Below, piece by piece: positions 52,602 to 62,053 of a stretch of DNA of 64,000 nt. The notes below the pieces were generated by a model. The model had not been told where the DNA came from, made no database searches, and saw nothing but the letters and a program-made list of their open reading frames with translations. Source of the DNA: Symsagittifera roscoffensis. Taxonomy: Eukaryota > Xenacoelomorpha > Acoela > Convolutidae. Position 1 is the first letter of the stretch; each line of letters begins with the position of its first letter. Made by a program: the position numbers and the translations under genes. The stretch lies in contig NC_087071.1 of the NCBI RefSeq assembly GCF_963678635.1, positions 19,593,613 through 19,657,612 on the forward strand, given 5' to 3'.

Positions 52602-54175
52602 GAGTTTTTTAGAATAGTCTTTCTGCAATTCAAAGGATGGATGATGGACGTTGGTATTTGGCGAACATCATAATTCTTCTGGGTTCTCTTGTTAGAGAAG
52701 TTCCAGGTTCAATCGCTGTGTCTTCTCATGACAACGACTGGGTTTTCGCAACAAACTCAAATCTGATTTCAGAATGGTTGGCTATGACAGGTTTTTCTGT
52801 TCCATGTAGAAAACTTCTTTTGGGTTGACCTTGTCTGGGAATGGCGTGGAGATTGTGCGTGGAGGGGATGCCTGGTTACTCGGATCTGTACGTATACTTG
52901 AACATCGAGGTGGTCATTGTTCTAGTTCAATGAAGTCCTTTTCTGCGAAGTCAAGTCGTACTCTAAATCCTTTGAGTTGTGATTGTGGGCGGCATATTGA
53001 TTGTGGTTGGCCATTCTTTTTCGAGTGTAGTGGGGTCATTTTGTCTTTGGATGTTCGTCTTTGGTGTTGTATGCTGATCTATATACTGCAAGATATAATT
53101 TACATTTTATAAAATTTTTATTAGTTTGGTGTTTTAATTATGATTTTGGTTAGTTGTTTTCACAAAAGCTTTCTGTTTTAGTTCAGTTATTTTGAAGAGT
53201 TACTCACCCTTGAGTACCTCTTATTAAAAATAGAAGTGTGGTCACAAAGCGTGGATGTAGCGCGGTGGGTTAGGCCGGCTATAGAGCATGCTCAGGACGT
53301 CCTCTCTGGTGGGTTAGGCCAGGAGTGGGAGTATGATTTCGTGCGGTTTCTGTGAGAGGTCCTGTTATGTGATAACGTTTTATGTTGGGTTTATTGTGGT
53401 TTTTCTTATGTTTCGTTGGTTGTGTGCTCTTTTCAAAAATCAAATTGTTTTTGGTATGGGTTTGTCTTTCGACTTTTTTGTGTTTTATTATTTCTTTCTT
53501 AGACTTTATAATAGTCTTCAAAAGAATAAATTATCCAGTTTTAAACTGGGTTAATCCGGTTTGGGTACCGTTGGTTTCCTTTTCTTAGTCATGCTGTTAT
53601 TCTATGTGTTGTGGTGTTTAGTAAGCTGCGTTGGTTAGTTTTGTTTAGTATATAATTCCTTTCCAACCGGGTTAAAGGAAAGTTCGAAACTTGTTATCGT
53701 GTGTTAGAGTTGTTGAGTGTGAAAGCTTGAAACTGAAATTCATTATTTAAACAATTCTTCGTGGGCGAGCTGTGCGAGTATGGATAGAATTCTTGTGCGA
53801 GTGAATGGAAATATTAAAAGGTTAGTACTGCATTTTCGTCTTATCAATTTACTACATAGAATTTCAATTTTACTGCTAGTTTTGGGGAAAAATTAAGTTA
53901 CAAATTTTCATCATTATTAGAATTACTGCTTTTAGGGAAATAATTTATAAATTAATTTACTACATTTGTATGAACTTTATTTAATTTGGCTGGTGCAAAA
54001 GATTATTAGAGTTTTGAACAATTTGAAGAAGTTTTCTATTTTTTATTTTTCTTTTGTGTATTTTGCAGATGATCGTGAGATGAAGACTAAAAATCAAAAT
54101 GAGACATGGATAAAGAATGGTTAGTTTTTTAATTTGAATTTATTAGTTAAGAATATGATAAATTATACTTACCTG
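52602..54175 (-). other. Conserved 3' region of the env-bearing element
   Basis: 1.57 kb between ORF-X and the LTR, alignable with 46,079-47,614. Contains the conserved blocks around 53,225-53,345 (hairpin-like GGTGGGTTAGGCC repeated at 53,264 and 53,310) and 52,830-53,040. Short ORFs on both strands are not frame-conserved between copies, so I call none of them genes. Confidence 0.6.
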
Positions 54176-55186
54176 TTAGTCCTCGGGGAAAAAACCGTGG
54201 GGGAAGATGTCGTGTATTATGTTGTAATTTGTTAGTAATTTTGCTAGTATGCGAATGATGTTTTTAGTTTGAAGCAGTGGCCAAAGCAATTGAAGTGCTT
54301 TAATGGTTTTTAGTTCTTCAGTGCCAACTGCAAAATCATAAGGTGTGTTTTGGATGAGATTATATAATTTGTGATTGTATTTAGTGTTGTGGATGAATTC
54401 TAATATTGGGATTTCTATAGGTTGAATAAATTCATGTGGGATAAGGAAGGGTCTGGGTTCTTCTGCGTTGAAGGTCTTTGTGATGGGACAAAAAATATAC
54501 ATTTGGGTTATGGGATCATAATTGCGAAGAATACCGTGAAGGTTAGTATCTTTGATGCAATATGTGAAGTTAAGAAAAAATGGTGAAGTGTACTTAGAGT
54601 TAATAAATTGAAAACGGTGGTGTGGTTGTCTTGATGGAGTGTGTAGATCAAAGTGATTTTGTATGAAGCGATAATATGTATATGTGTGGGTTTGTTTAGT
54701 GCGTAACATAATATCGTGTGAGCAGTGCAAATTGCGTTCATGTGGTGCAAGGAAGTGGAAGGTTAGTGAAAATAATTGAAATTTTTCTTTAAAACTTTCG
54801 TAAGATTGTGTGTCGGTTAGTGCTTCAGAAATGATGTGATCGAATTTGCGGTCAAATATATTGAGTGTAAATACATATGGTGTTTTGATGAAAAATTTTT
54901 CTGTGATTTGTGGGTTAGCGAAACGGTCATCATCTAAAAATTGGTCTTGGTTAGTTCGGATAATGTTGTGATCGTAATATTCTAGCGTGTATTCATTAGC
55001 TCGGGGTGCAGTGTATGTTTTGAGTGACTTTTTATATCCTATATAAGTAAATTGTCTATGTGTTAGTGGTGTGGTGAGTCGATATAGCATATCTTTATTT
55101 CTTTCTATATCGATGTGAGTATTAGATAAAGGTAGGCAAAGGGGGTTAGTAAAATGATAATATGATTTCCAATGAAGTGTAGGCAT
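54176..55186 (-). CDS. ORF-X, C-terminal domain (unrecognised)
   Basis: 336 codons, open to TAA-type stop after FPHGFFPED. The ATG used (MPTLHWKSYYHF) is internal: in the plus-strand copy the equivalent sequence continues from the upstream Ser/Thr/Pro-rich part. The protein is rich in aromatic residues, His and Lys, looks globular, and has no signal peptide or obvious membrane segment. A C-terminal helical region, GTEELKTIKALQLLWPLLQT, is the best conserved part between the copies. I recognise no family. It sits 3' of env, where retroviruses and errantiviruses usually have only the LTR. The matching protein in the other copy has the same start overlap with env. Confidence 0.65.
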   Translation of the reverse strand: MPTLHWKSYYHFTNPLCLPLSNTHIDIERNKDMLYRLTTPLTHRQFTYIGYKKSLKTYTAPRANEYTLEYYDHNIIRTNQDQFLDDDRFANPQITEKFFIKTPYVFTLNIFDRKFDHIISEALTDTQSYESFKEKFQLFSLTFHFLAPHERNLHCSHDIMLRTKQTHTYTYYRFIQNHFDLHTPSRQPHHRFQFINSKYTSPFFLNFTYCIKDTNLHGILRNYDPITQMYIFCPITKTFNAEEPRPFLIPHEFIQPIEIPILEFIHNTKYNHKLYNLIQNTPYDFAVGTEELKTIKALQLLWPLLQTKNIIRILAKLLTNYNIIHDIFPHGFFPED

Positions 55187-55559
55187 TAAAACTTGTTCAT
55201 CTACAAAATTACGTGTGTCGTTAGTGTCGTTAGGGGTGTTCGAGGTATACTGTGGAAATGAGGGTAGGGTGATGGCTAAAAAATCTTTCGTGTTAGTGTG
55301 ATTTGGATGATTAATATATTCACGGGCTGTTCCTGGTTTTGTTGGAAATGGATGGTTCGGGAATTTTCTTTTGAAAGTGCGATAAGCTCTATTAGTGCTA
55401 TTTGATGATTCGGTGGATGTGGAGGATGGTGCTAATGATGCGGTATAAGCTGAAGAGGGTGTAGGGTAGGTGGGTTTAATGATTCTATTGTGGTTGAAAT
55501 CTGGTTTATAGTGGAATTTTCAAGGTGGAAGGGTTGTTGTTGTAGGGTGATAAAATTAT

Positions 55560-55982
55560 CTAGTTCCTGGGAGATTTGGGGAGTATCTGGAGAATTGGAT
55601 GATCGGTCTGAATGAAATGAAGAGTAGGTTGGGGTGACTTGTGAAGCATAAGAGGGTGTAGAAATCGATGGGAGTGGGTTATTTGGCGGGATTGGTTGAA
55701 AAGGGGGTTTTGAAAAACTGAGGAGTTGGTTTGAAAATTATTGGATGGAGATGGTTCAGAGTCTGCAAATTCATCAGGGGTTTCAATATCTGGGTTATTG
55801 AGTTGTGAGATGGAGTATAAAACTGAGATATGTGAGTTAGTGTCTGAATTCATGCCTGATGTTACATTATTGGTTGGGAAATCGGGTGGCGGGAAAGCAA
55901 AAAGTGGAATTATTGTAATTGGAGTGTTGAGATTGGTTGGGTGGGAATTTGAGCGGTGTAGGGATCCAAGTTGTCGGCTCAT
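55560..55982 (-). pseudogene. ORF-X, N-terminal disordered part, frame broken downstream
   Basis: 140 codons from an ATG that overlaps the env stop as ATGA. MSRQLGSLHRSN, then DIETPDEFADSEPSPS (also in the other copy), then Ser/Pro/Asn-rich sequence. The frame is lost near residue ~100 compared with the plus-strand copy, whose N-terminal ORF runs 210 codons. The middle segment (55,187-55,559) is in other frames. The acidic ETPDEFADSEP motif is the clearest conserved element. Confidence 0.6.
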
Positions 55983-57541
55983 CGTGGGCTAAAAAAATTA
56001 TTATTTTGAGACTGAAAAGCGGTGGTATGGGGTTGTTCTATAATGTGTTCATATGTATTTTCATCTAGTGGATGGTGTGTCATTATATGTTGAATGGGAC
56101 TTTGTGATATGGTTGGTCTAAAATTTGGATTATGTGTTATTGCTAAATTTCGAAAATTTCGTGGGACTAGTGATAGTGGATGGTTATGTGGTAGGGGTGG
56201 TAACTGTGGTGCTGTAGGCGTTATGTCTACATTGTTATGTTCTTCGTCGTATGTGTTCTGTCTTGTTGCTATTTTTGTGTTGTATTCTTTTATTTGTGCG
56301 TCTAAAAGAATTTTGTTTATTGATGATGAAAAAATTCCAAAAAATCCTGCAAATAGTATGCGTGCTACACTTGCTTGTCTATTTACTTGTGTGTGTATAG
56401 CGCATGTATTATAGATTCCTTTTAAAAGCGAAAAAAGAAATCCTATAAAGTTAAACATTGCGTATAAAACAGTCAATTTTTCTAAGATGTAGTAGGGCCA
56501 TCCTAGAAAATCGAGAATTTCGTTTTTTAGTGTAACAAAGCTAAAAATATTTATAGGTGAAATATCTTGTGGTCTATATTTTTCACCGCTTAGATATATA
56601 TAGTCTTTAATGTCTTTAAAATATCCGCTATAGTCTTGTGTATAAATATCTGCAAATCCTGCGGTTTCGGCAAGTTTGCGTAAGTTTTGGTCAATTGATT
56701 GTCTTTGTATAGTGTCCAATTGTGTTAATAATTCTTGGAATTGTTGTGTTCTAATGTGATGTTGGATATCGGATTTTGAATATATTCCAATTGATTGTAG
56801 GTCAATATTTGGGTTTCGAGCAATAGCTCTGATGCTTTCAGGTGAAAATTTTTTGAGTGATTGCATTAATGTGGGATATGGGGTAAGAAGGTAATATTTA
56901 TCTTCATCAGGGTTCAGTTGAACTACATTGTGGTTATTTTCTGATCCACATGGGACTGCGGTATCCCAAAAAAAGGTTCGTCTTGAAAGCGTGTCAACGA
57001 AATGTACTTTATTCTTATAAAAGATAGGGATTCTTTTATAGCACCGTTTATCTTCAAAAACATATAGTGGTGATACTTTTTTGGTACAGGTATAAAACCA
57101 TAAAATGTTTCCTTCATAGTCTAAAAAATTTGATCTATTTCCTGATAGTAAATATCCTGCGTAGGGTATTTTTAATACTGCTAGTGCAAGTGATTGTAGG
57201 ATTTGTGTCCTTTCTAATTCGCATAGTTGGTGAAGTGTTTCTAATTCAGAGAGTGACATTTCTTGAAAAATTCGGCTAATTGTGTAGTCTAATTTCATAT
57301 CTAGGTGAATATCATAGTGGATGTTACCGAAATATGTACTATTCATTAGTGATAGTTCTTGTAAACGTGTGCTTCTAGTGTCATGGGGCTTTAGATGTCC
57401 ACCAGGTTGACTTTTACTTTTTTGAAAATCAACTGGTATATATGATGTTCCTTCGTTTATAGGGTGACTTGTGGCGTATGGGTCGATTTTTACTTTTCCA
57501 GTGGTCATGTCGAATCCTTTTTCGTATTCAACTAATATCAC
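55979..57541 (-). CDS. env: Envelope-type glycoprotein, membrane-proximal half and anchor
   Basis: 520 codons in a frame offset from the N-terminal env ORF, with 4 nt of overlap; the first codon is GTG. It continues the same protein: the plus-strand copy keeps both halves in one frame apart from a stop codon. Landmarks are GFDMTTGKVK, a long helical ectodomain (IFQEMSLSELETLHQLCELE, residues ~90-115), YSGYFKDIKDYIYLSGEK-like DYIYLSGEKYRPQDISP, then WPYYILEKLTVLYAMFNFIG and a hydrophobic stretch at ~360-410 (FNFIGFLFSLLKGIY and ARILFAGFFGIFSSS) that is the likely membrane anchor. The ~110-residue tail is Asn/Pro/Thr-rich. Probably a viral-type fusion glycoprotein captured by the retroelement. 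Broken by the frame shift. Confidence 0.7.
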   Translation of the reverse strand: MILVEYEKGFDMTTGKVKIDPYATSHPINEGTSYIPVDFQKSKSQPGGHLKPHDTRSTRLQELSLMNSTYFGNIHYDIHLDMKLDYTISRIFQEMSLSELETLHQLCELERTQILQSLALAVLKIPYAGYLLSGNRSNFLDYEGNILWFYTCTKKVSPLYVFEDKRCYKRIPIFYKNKVHFVDTLSRRTFFWDTAVPCGSENNHNVVQLNPDEDKYYLLTPYPTLMQSLKKFSPESIRAIARNPNIDLQSIGIYSKSDIQHHIRTQQFQELLTQLDTIQRQSIDQNLRKLAETAGFADIYTQDYSGYFKDIKDYIYLSGEKYRPQDISPINIFSFVTLKNEILDFLGWPYYILEKLTVLYAMFNFIGFLFSLLKGIYNTCAIHTQVNRQASVARILFAGFFGIFSSSINKILLDAQIKEYNTKIATRQNTYDEEHNNVDITPTAPQLPPLPHNHPLSLVPRNFRNLAITHNPNFRPTISQSPIQHIMTHHPLDENTYEHIIEQPHTTAFQSQNNNFFSPR

Positions 57542-58590
57542 GGAGTTTTGTGAAGTGGATTTCTGTATTTACATGCAAGTTCTGTTTCTTGATATATTTG
57601 AAAACGTGTCAATTTATTTTCTATATTGTCTATGTTTCTAAAATTAGAACTTTGTCTTCGTGATGGATGGACTTGTTCATATGGAATTGATTGTATAAAA
57701 TATTTTTCGTGAAATTTTATCATACGAGCGTGTATTTTTGCTACTTGAAATGTTGTACATGTGTCTTCGGGGAACCAAACAATTGTTGCTTGTGTTCGTG
57801 TTGTAGGGTCACAATAGCCTTGATCGTTTTTACAGGGTAATCTAATTCCTTGATAGATCATTGTGTTGTCAGATAAATCGCGTGTGAGTTGTATTTTTTC
57901 GAGTTGTATTTTCCAATCGAAAAACATTATTTCTTGGTATCCTTTATTTTTTGTGTCTGCTTTGCAGTTTGATGGGTCATTTATACCAATGTGTGGTATC
58001 CAGTGTTTATCGTGTATATCATAAGTTAATCTTCCGTGTGCGCCGTTGTATGGGTATTTTTCATCTAATTTTATATGTCCTTGATATCTTTCAAGTTCTG
58101 CTTGATGTACAGAATCTGCAAAAACTTGGAAATATACTAATTTTCTATCTGTGTTTTTATTTCTTGTGATATTGAGTCTTAGTAACTCGTTTTTACAATC
58201 TTCGGGATTGAGATGTAGAAGTCGTTCGATATTACTTTGGTAGAATGATTCGTGGTCAAGTCGGTTTTTATTTCCATTTGAGACTTGTGAACAATGTACT
58301 TTCTTTTCGGAAAATGTTGCTGTGAATTTATATCCTATAAATGTTGTTGCTCGGACTTTTGAATAAAGTGTCGCTATTACATTTGTTGTTTCTATGGCTT
58401 GTGGTTCTGTTTCGCATTGTGATACTTGATTTATTGCATATTTGTGTAGTGTTTTTTGTTCGTTTTCTTCACAATCGTAATGTGTTACTAATAAATCTTG
58501 GGGTCCTGTGCGGGGGGAAGGGTTTATGTTTTCATTTGAGGTTATTAGAAAAAGGAGTTGGAGAAAAATTAAAATTTTTAGAATATACAT
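57538..58590 (-). CDS. env: Envelope-type glycoprotein, N-terminal ectodomain
   Basis: 350 codons. The N-terminus is a clear signal peptide (MYILKILIFLQLLFLITS). The ectodomain is Cys-rich, with HYDCEENEQ, INQVSQCE, KKVHCSQ, NPEDCKNEL, RLPCKNDQGYCDP and TIVWFPEDTCTTF, plus one or more N-x-S/T sites (NITRN). The opening Y-D-C then xLxx-V-x-x-C pattern and the C...C...VW...C block recall class III-like glycoproteins of chuvirus-type negative-strand RNA viruses, some of which are known in arthropod LTR retrotransposons. This is memory of a pattern and has not been searched. The ATG overlaps the end of the Ser/Pro ORF by 13 nt. The frame ends at NPLHKTP-stop, inside the protein. Confidence 0.72.
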   Translation of the reverse strand: MYILKILIFLQLLFLITSNENINPSPRTGPQDLLVTHYDCEENEQKTLHKYAINQVSQCETEPQAIETTNVIATLYSKVRATTFIGYKFTATFSEKKVHCSQVSNGNKNRLDHESFYQSNIERLLHLNPEDCKNELLRLNITRNKNTDRKLVYFQVFADSVHQAELERYQGHIKLDEKYPYNGAHGRLTYDIHDKHWIPHIGINDPSNCKADTKNKGYQEIMFFDWKIQLEKIQLTRDLSDNTMIYQGIRLPCKNDQGYCDPTTRTQATIVWFPEDTCTTFQVAKIHARMIKFHEKYFIQSIPYEQVHPSRRQSSNFRNIDNIENKLTRFQIYQETELACKYRNPLHKTP

Positions 58591-59753
58591 GTGTATGACA
58601 ATCCTGAGTATGGGTTATAAAATGTGATGTAGCCAATTGTTTTTTTGGTATATCTGTCGTATTTGTATATCACTTCAGTTGTTATAAACGGTGGTGGTAG
58701 GGATTGAGCTGTTATATTTGGTGGGTTTAATGGATAGGGATGTTCAGTAATGTTGTTTAATTTAACCGTGATTTCAAATTTTAATTGTAGACTATTTTGT
58801 TGGAGTATTTGGATGTTATGATCACGAATGTCTTCGTGAATGTCTTGTCTATATTGTAGTCTATTTAGTGCCCAGTTGTGGAGTCGGTTACTTTCAGTGT
58901 GTTGTCCAAATAATGGTGGAGGTGCTGTGAATGTATTCCAGTCTAGTCTTAAAGGAATATTTGTTGATGATTGTTCTCGATATCTAGCGTCGAGGTTATT
59001 TGGGAAATTTAAGTTGAACGGCGGTGGTGAAATCTGGCTTATTGATGGTGTTGATGGTAGTGATAATGTTTCTGGTAGTGATGAGGATGTTGTTGTATCC
59101 GTAGAAATATCTATTGGATCATTGATTAAATTTGGTTCACCTTGTGTGAATGAATGTGTTGTCCAGTATGGTAGTCGTGATGTTTGGTTTGTGGGGTTAA
59201 AGGGGTTTTCACGGATTTGTTCAGATGTTGGTGTTGAACCTAAGTAATCTGAGGGTAGGCTTGAGGTGCTACGTTGTGAAAGAAGCGTAGGGGTTTCTGG
59301 TAATATGCCAATGGGGTTTTCTGGTGTACTTTGTGATGGGGATTGAGGTATATCAAAATGAACTCGGGGAGTTTGAAAATTTCTGTTTCGTCGAGGATGT
59401 ATAATTTGTCTATTTATTTCGACTGTATTTTGGTTTTGACTAGGATTTCGTATTCTACTTAATTCTTGTGGTAGTGTTGGGTATAAATTATATGTTGGTT
59501 CGCTTAGAGGTGCTTGTCGTTGAACTGGTTCTAGTGGTTCAGATAAGCGAGCGTGTCGTTCTTCAAAGGTATATGGGTTATCTTGAAAAGAAATTCGTGT
59601 GGATGTTTGGGGGTTTTGGGTAGTTGAAGATGGTGTTGGGTTATCTTGGGATGATGTCGGTGAAGACTGACTGCGTGATTGTTGGTTAGCAATTTTTGAT
59701 GGTTTTTTATTTATTCTTTTAGTGGAAAAATTTATGTTTATTATAGTATTTTT
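58578..59753 (-). CDS. Ser/Pro-rich 392-codon ORF without any methionine
   Basis: Open from the base after a TAG (59,756-59,754) to TAA. I translated every codon: no in-frame ATG and no internal stop. Residues 1-~280 are Ser/Pro/Thr/Asn/Gln-rich and disordered-looking (PSKIANQQSRSQSS, SFQDNPYTFEERHARLSEP). The last ~110 look ordered (LHNWALNRLQYRQDIHEDIR; IGYITFYNPYSGLSYTCIF) and hold the only Cys. It starts exactly after a strong 3' splice-site sequence (polypyrimidine run, then CTAG), so it is probably an exon joined to an upstream leader that supplies the start codon. It sits between integrase and env, where errantiviral env transcripts are also spliced. Not recognised. The plus-strand copy is decayed. 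Confidence 0.7.
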   Translation of the reverse strand, partial: KNTIININFSTKRINKKPSKIANQQSRSQSSPTSSQDNPTPSSTTQNPQTSTRISFQDNPYTFEERHARLSEPLEPVQRQAPLSEPTYNLYPTLPQELSRIRNPSQNQNTVEINRQIIHPRRNRNFQTPRVHFDIPQSPSQSTPENPIGILPETPTLLSQRSTSSLPSDYLGSTPTSEQIRENPFNPTNQTSRLPYWTTHSFTQGEPNLINDPIDISTDTTTSSSLPETLSLPSTPSISQISPPPFNLNFPNNLDARYREQSSTNIPLRLDWNTFTAPPPLFGQHTESNRLHNWALNRLQYRQDIHEDIRDHNIQILQQNSLQLKFEITVKLNNITEHPYPLNPPNITAQSLPPPFITTEVIYKYDRYTKKTIGYITFYNPYSGLSYTCIF

Positions 59754-59907
59754 CTAGAAAAAGAATTAGGAGGATTGTTGCTAGGGCGAATGTGATGATT
59801 GCTTTCTTTATACATTTGCATATTGTCAAGATGAGGGATGATAGAAATGTTATAAAAATTACAAATAGTAAAAAAATATCTGTTCTACTAAAAATGGTTC
59901 GTATCAT
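59719..59907 (-). CDS. Small hydrophobic ORF (62 aa), doubtful
   Basis: ATG to TAA. Two hydrophobic segments (IFLLFVIFITFLSSLILTIC and IITFALATILLILFL) around a basic loop (KCIKK). It could be a tiny two-pass membrane protein, but the second segment is the translation of the pyrimidine-rich splice-site tract, so it may be a by-product. The plus-strand copy is truncated before it, so conservation cannot be tested here. Confidence 0.3.
   Translation of the reverse strand: MIRTIFSRTDIFLLFVIFITFLSSLILTICKCIKKAIITFALATILLILFLEKYYNKHKFFH
59754..59775 (-). promoter_or_regulatory. Candidate 3' splice site for a subgenomic env transcript
   Basis: The minus strand reads TCCTCCTAATTCTTTTTCTAG and then A. 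A pyrimidine-rich tract with a CTAAT branch-like word leads to AG exactly where the methionine-less ORF opens. The donor is not located and may lie outside the window. Confidence 0.5.
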
Positions 59908-60709
59908 TTAGATAAGTTTTGTGAATCGTACCTGTGGATATAGTCAATAGCTTTTGAAAGCTGGAGGTATAGTTCAAATATGGAATAGAAAATTTAAAAA
60001 ATATTGCAAAAAATGATTAAGATTATTACAAAAGATTCAAAGGTATCAAAAAGAAATATGATTAAAAGTTTAAATATCGTTAAAAAGTTTATGAGAATGT
60101 TAAGAATTATGTTGACTGGTCGAGAGAAGAGCATTTAAGAAATGGCTTCTCGATCGAATATTTTTTGTTATTTGAGGCAATTTTCAAGTGTGGTCGAATT
60201 ATTTATTGGTTTTTTGACAAGTGGGTTGAGTTTTGTGAAAAATTGTTGGGGGCGAATTTTATGGTGATCGGGAGGTCTTCTTTGTCTTTATTTTTATTTG
60301 TCAAGTGATCTGGGGTATTTTTGAGATTTTTATACTTTAGGCTAATTAAAATGGTCGTTCTTTTACTTTAGGCTAATTTAACATATTTGTTTGGGGGGTA
60401 TTTGAGATCGGAGTTGGGGAAATATTGTTGATCTTTGGGTTATTAGATAAGGGAGGGTTATGATATTATGGTGGTATTTATTTTAGTTGTCAAGTTGGAG
60501 TGGTTTGCTTATTTTTGACCTGGAGGTCGCAAAGTTATAGTTATAGATATGCCTGGAGTTTAATATCGTTCGTCTAGTTGGAAGGTGACGGATTGGATGA
60601 ATCCTATTGGCTAATTTTGAACTAGAATCGTTGCTTGTTTGTCAGCATGTTATTTTGAAAAATGAAAGTTCAAAATATTTCAGAGGTGCAAAGATTATGA
60701 AATATAAAA
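59908..60709 (-). other. Spacer between integrase and the env-locus ORFs
   Basis: About 0.8 kb with no ORF of note, keeping the A/C-rich sense-strand bias. It may act as an intron or leader for the downstream ORFs. Confidence 0.5.
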
Positions 60710-62053
60710 TTAAAGCTGTTTTTGAAATTTGACTTTCTTTAATATTTTAGACTGTGAAATGAATGTTTTATAGTTTTTACGTGGTTGATTTCTAAGTCGT
60801 GATGACTCTCTATGTTCTGATTTGTCGATTAGTTCTTGGGGTATTATTTTTTTTGTCAATTTTCTATTTTTTCTTTCTTTTTGAGGTATATTTTGATCTA
60901 GCTTTTTTGTATTGTTTTTCGTTATAGTTGATTTTTTATTTTGGTTTTCGAGATGAATGTCATGTTGTTCTTTTGTTTTATTCTCCGTATGTGGTGGGGT
61001 ATTTTGAATAACTTTTAAACCTGTGAAAGAATATAATTGAGTTAGTTCGCGTAGTGCGTATTCTTTTGGGTAATAAGGTAATAGGTTGTTTCGGTGTTGA
61101 ACAATTTCTTTTTTGTTTGAGTCGGTAATTTTATATGTGACATCAGTGGGTTTGGCAATTATTTGGTATGGTCCTTTACGAAGGAGTTGTAATTTTTTAG
61201 AGATTCCTTTTTGAGTGTTAAAATTGGGTATTAAAACAAATGTTCCGATTTTTAAATCGGAGGCTGGTGTAAAGCGTGAATTTATTTGTTCATTAATGTT
61301 TTGTCTTTGTAACAACTTTTTTGTTACTTTTTGGTAAATTTCATTGTGTTTTTTATCTCTGTTTAAAATCCATTCGGTGTGTGTACCGGAGGCTAATTTA
61401 AGAATTTGTGGGTGATGAAAATGATCTTCATCGTGTGTATGTAAAGGTAAGTTGTAACAAATTGATTCTTTATTCGGTTGACAATAACTTTGTGCATTTT
61501 TATGAGAGTTTGCTGTAAACATAATTGGTTTGCGTGGCTTTTGATTAAAAACCATTTCATATGGTGACATTCCTAGAGTTGTCGTGATTTTAGAATTATA
61601 TGCTAAGGGAAATAGTTTTACATCTGCTGACCATTCGGTGTACTTTGTATCATTTCCATTGATGATACATCTAAGATATTCTTGTAGTGAACGGTTCATA
61701 CCTTCGACTAAGCCGTTTGTCCAAGGTGCATGAGATGTACGTGGTTTGTGTTTGATGTTATATAAATGACATAATGTGATGATTTCGTTATTTATGAATT
61801 CTGTACCGTTGTCTGTAACTAAAATTTCTGGTAGTCCGAATTTGGCTATCCAGTGTTCATAGAGTGTTGTGTAAGCGTAATAAGCGTTACAATGTGGTAC
61901 TGGGTTAAGTGCTACATAATGTGTAAACGCGTCAACAATTACCATAATGTAGGAGTTTCCTTCGGATGAGGGTGAAATTGGTCCTTTTGTATCAAATGAA
62001 ATACGGTGGTTAAAGTACAAACTTTGTCCTTTAAAATCTTGTTTTTGTGCTAT
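60710..62053 (-). CDS. pol: Gypsy-type integrase core and C-terminal domain
   Basis: In the same frame as the RT ORF and separated from it by a single TAA, so this is one pol frame with one stop. The first ATG is at 62,020. The catalytic triad is complete: Asp in ISFDTKGPIS, Asp in LVTDNGTEF and Glu in NGLVEGMNRS, with the canonical 35-residue spacing between the last two. The C-terminal GPY/F module is present (LRKGPYQIIAKP, ~residue 275-300), followed by a Lys/Asn-rich tail. The HHCC finger lies upstream of the stop. It would insert the cDNA; the stop would prevent it unless read through or a sequencing error. Confidence 0.88.
   Translation of the reverse strand: MAQKQDFKGQSLYFNHRISFDTKGPISPSSEGNSYIMVIVDAFTHYVALNPVPHCNAYYAYTTLYEHWIAKFGLPEILVTDNGTEFINNEIITLCHLYNIKHKPRTSHAPWTNGLVEGMNRSLQEYLRCIINGNDTKYTEWSADVKLFPLAYNSKITTTLGMSPYEMVFNQKPRKPIMFTANSHKNAQSYCQPNKESICYNLPLHTHDEDHFHHPQILKLASGTHTEWILNRDKKHNEIYQKVTKKLLQRQNINEQINSRFTPASDLKIGTFVLIPNFNTQKGISKKLQLLRKGPYQIIAKPTDVTYKITDSNKKEIVQHRNNLLPYYPKEYALRELTQLYSFTGLKVIQNTPPHTENKTKEQHDIHLENQNKKSTITKNNTKKLDQNIPQKERKNRKLTKKIIPQELIDKSEHRESSRLRNQPRKNYKTFISQSKILKKVKFQKQL

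Noticed and set aside
52637-53112. Two plus-strand ORFs (63 and 95 aa) antisense to the 3' region of the env element
   Set aside because: Frames are not kept in the other copy at 47,200-47,608.
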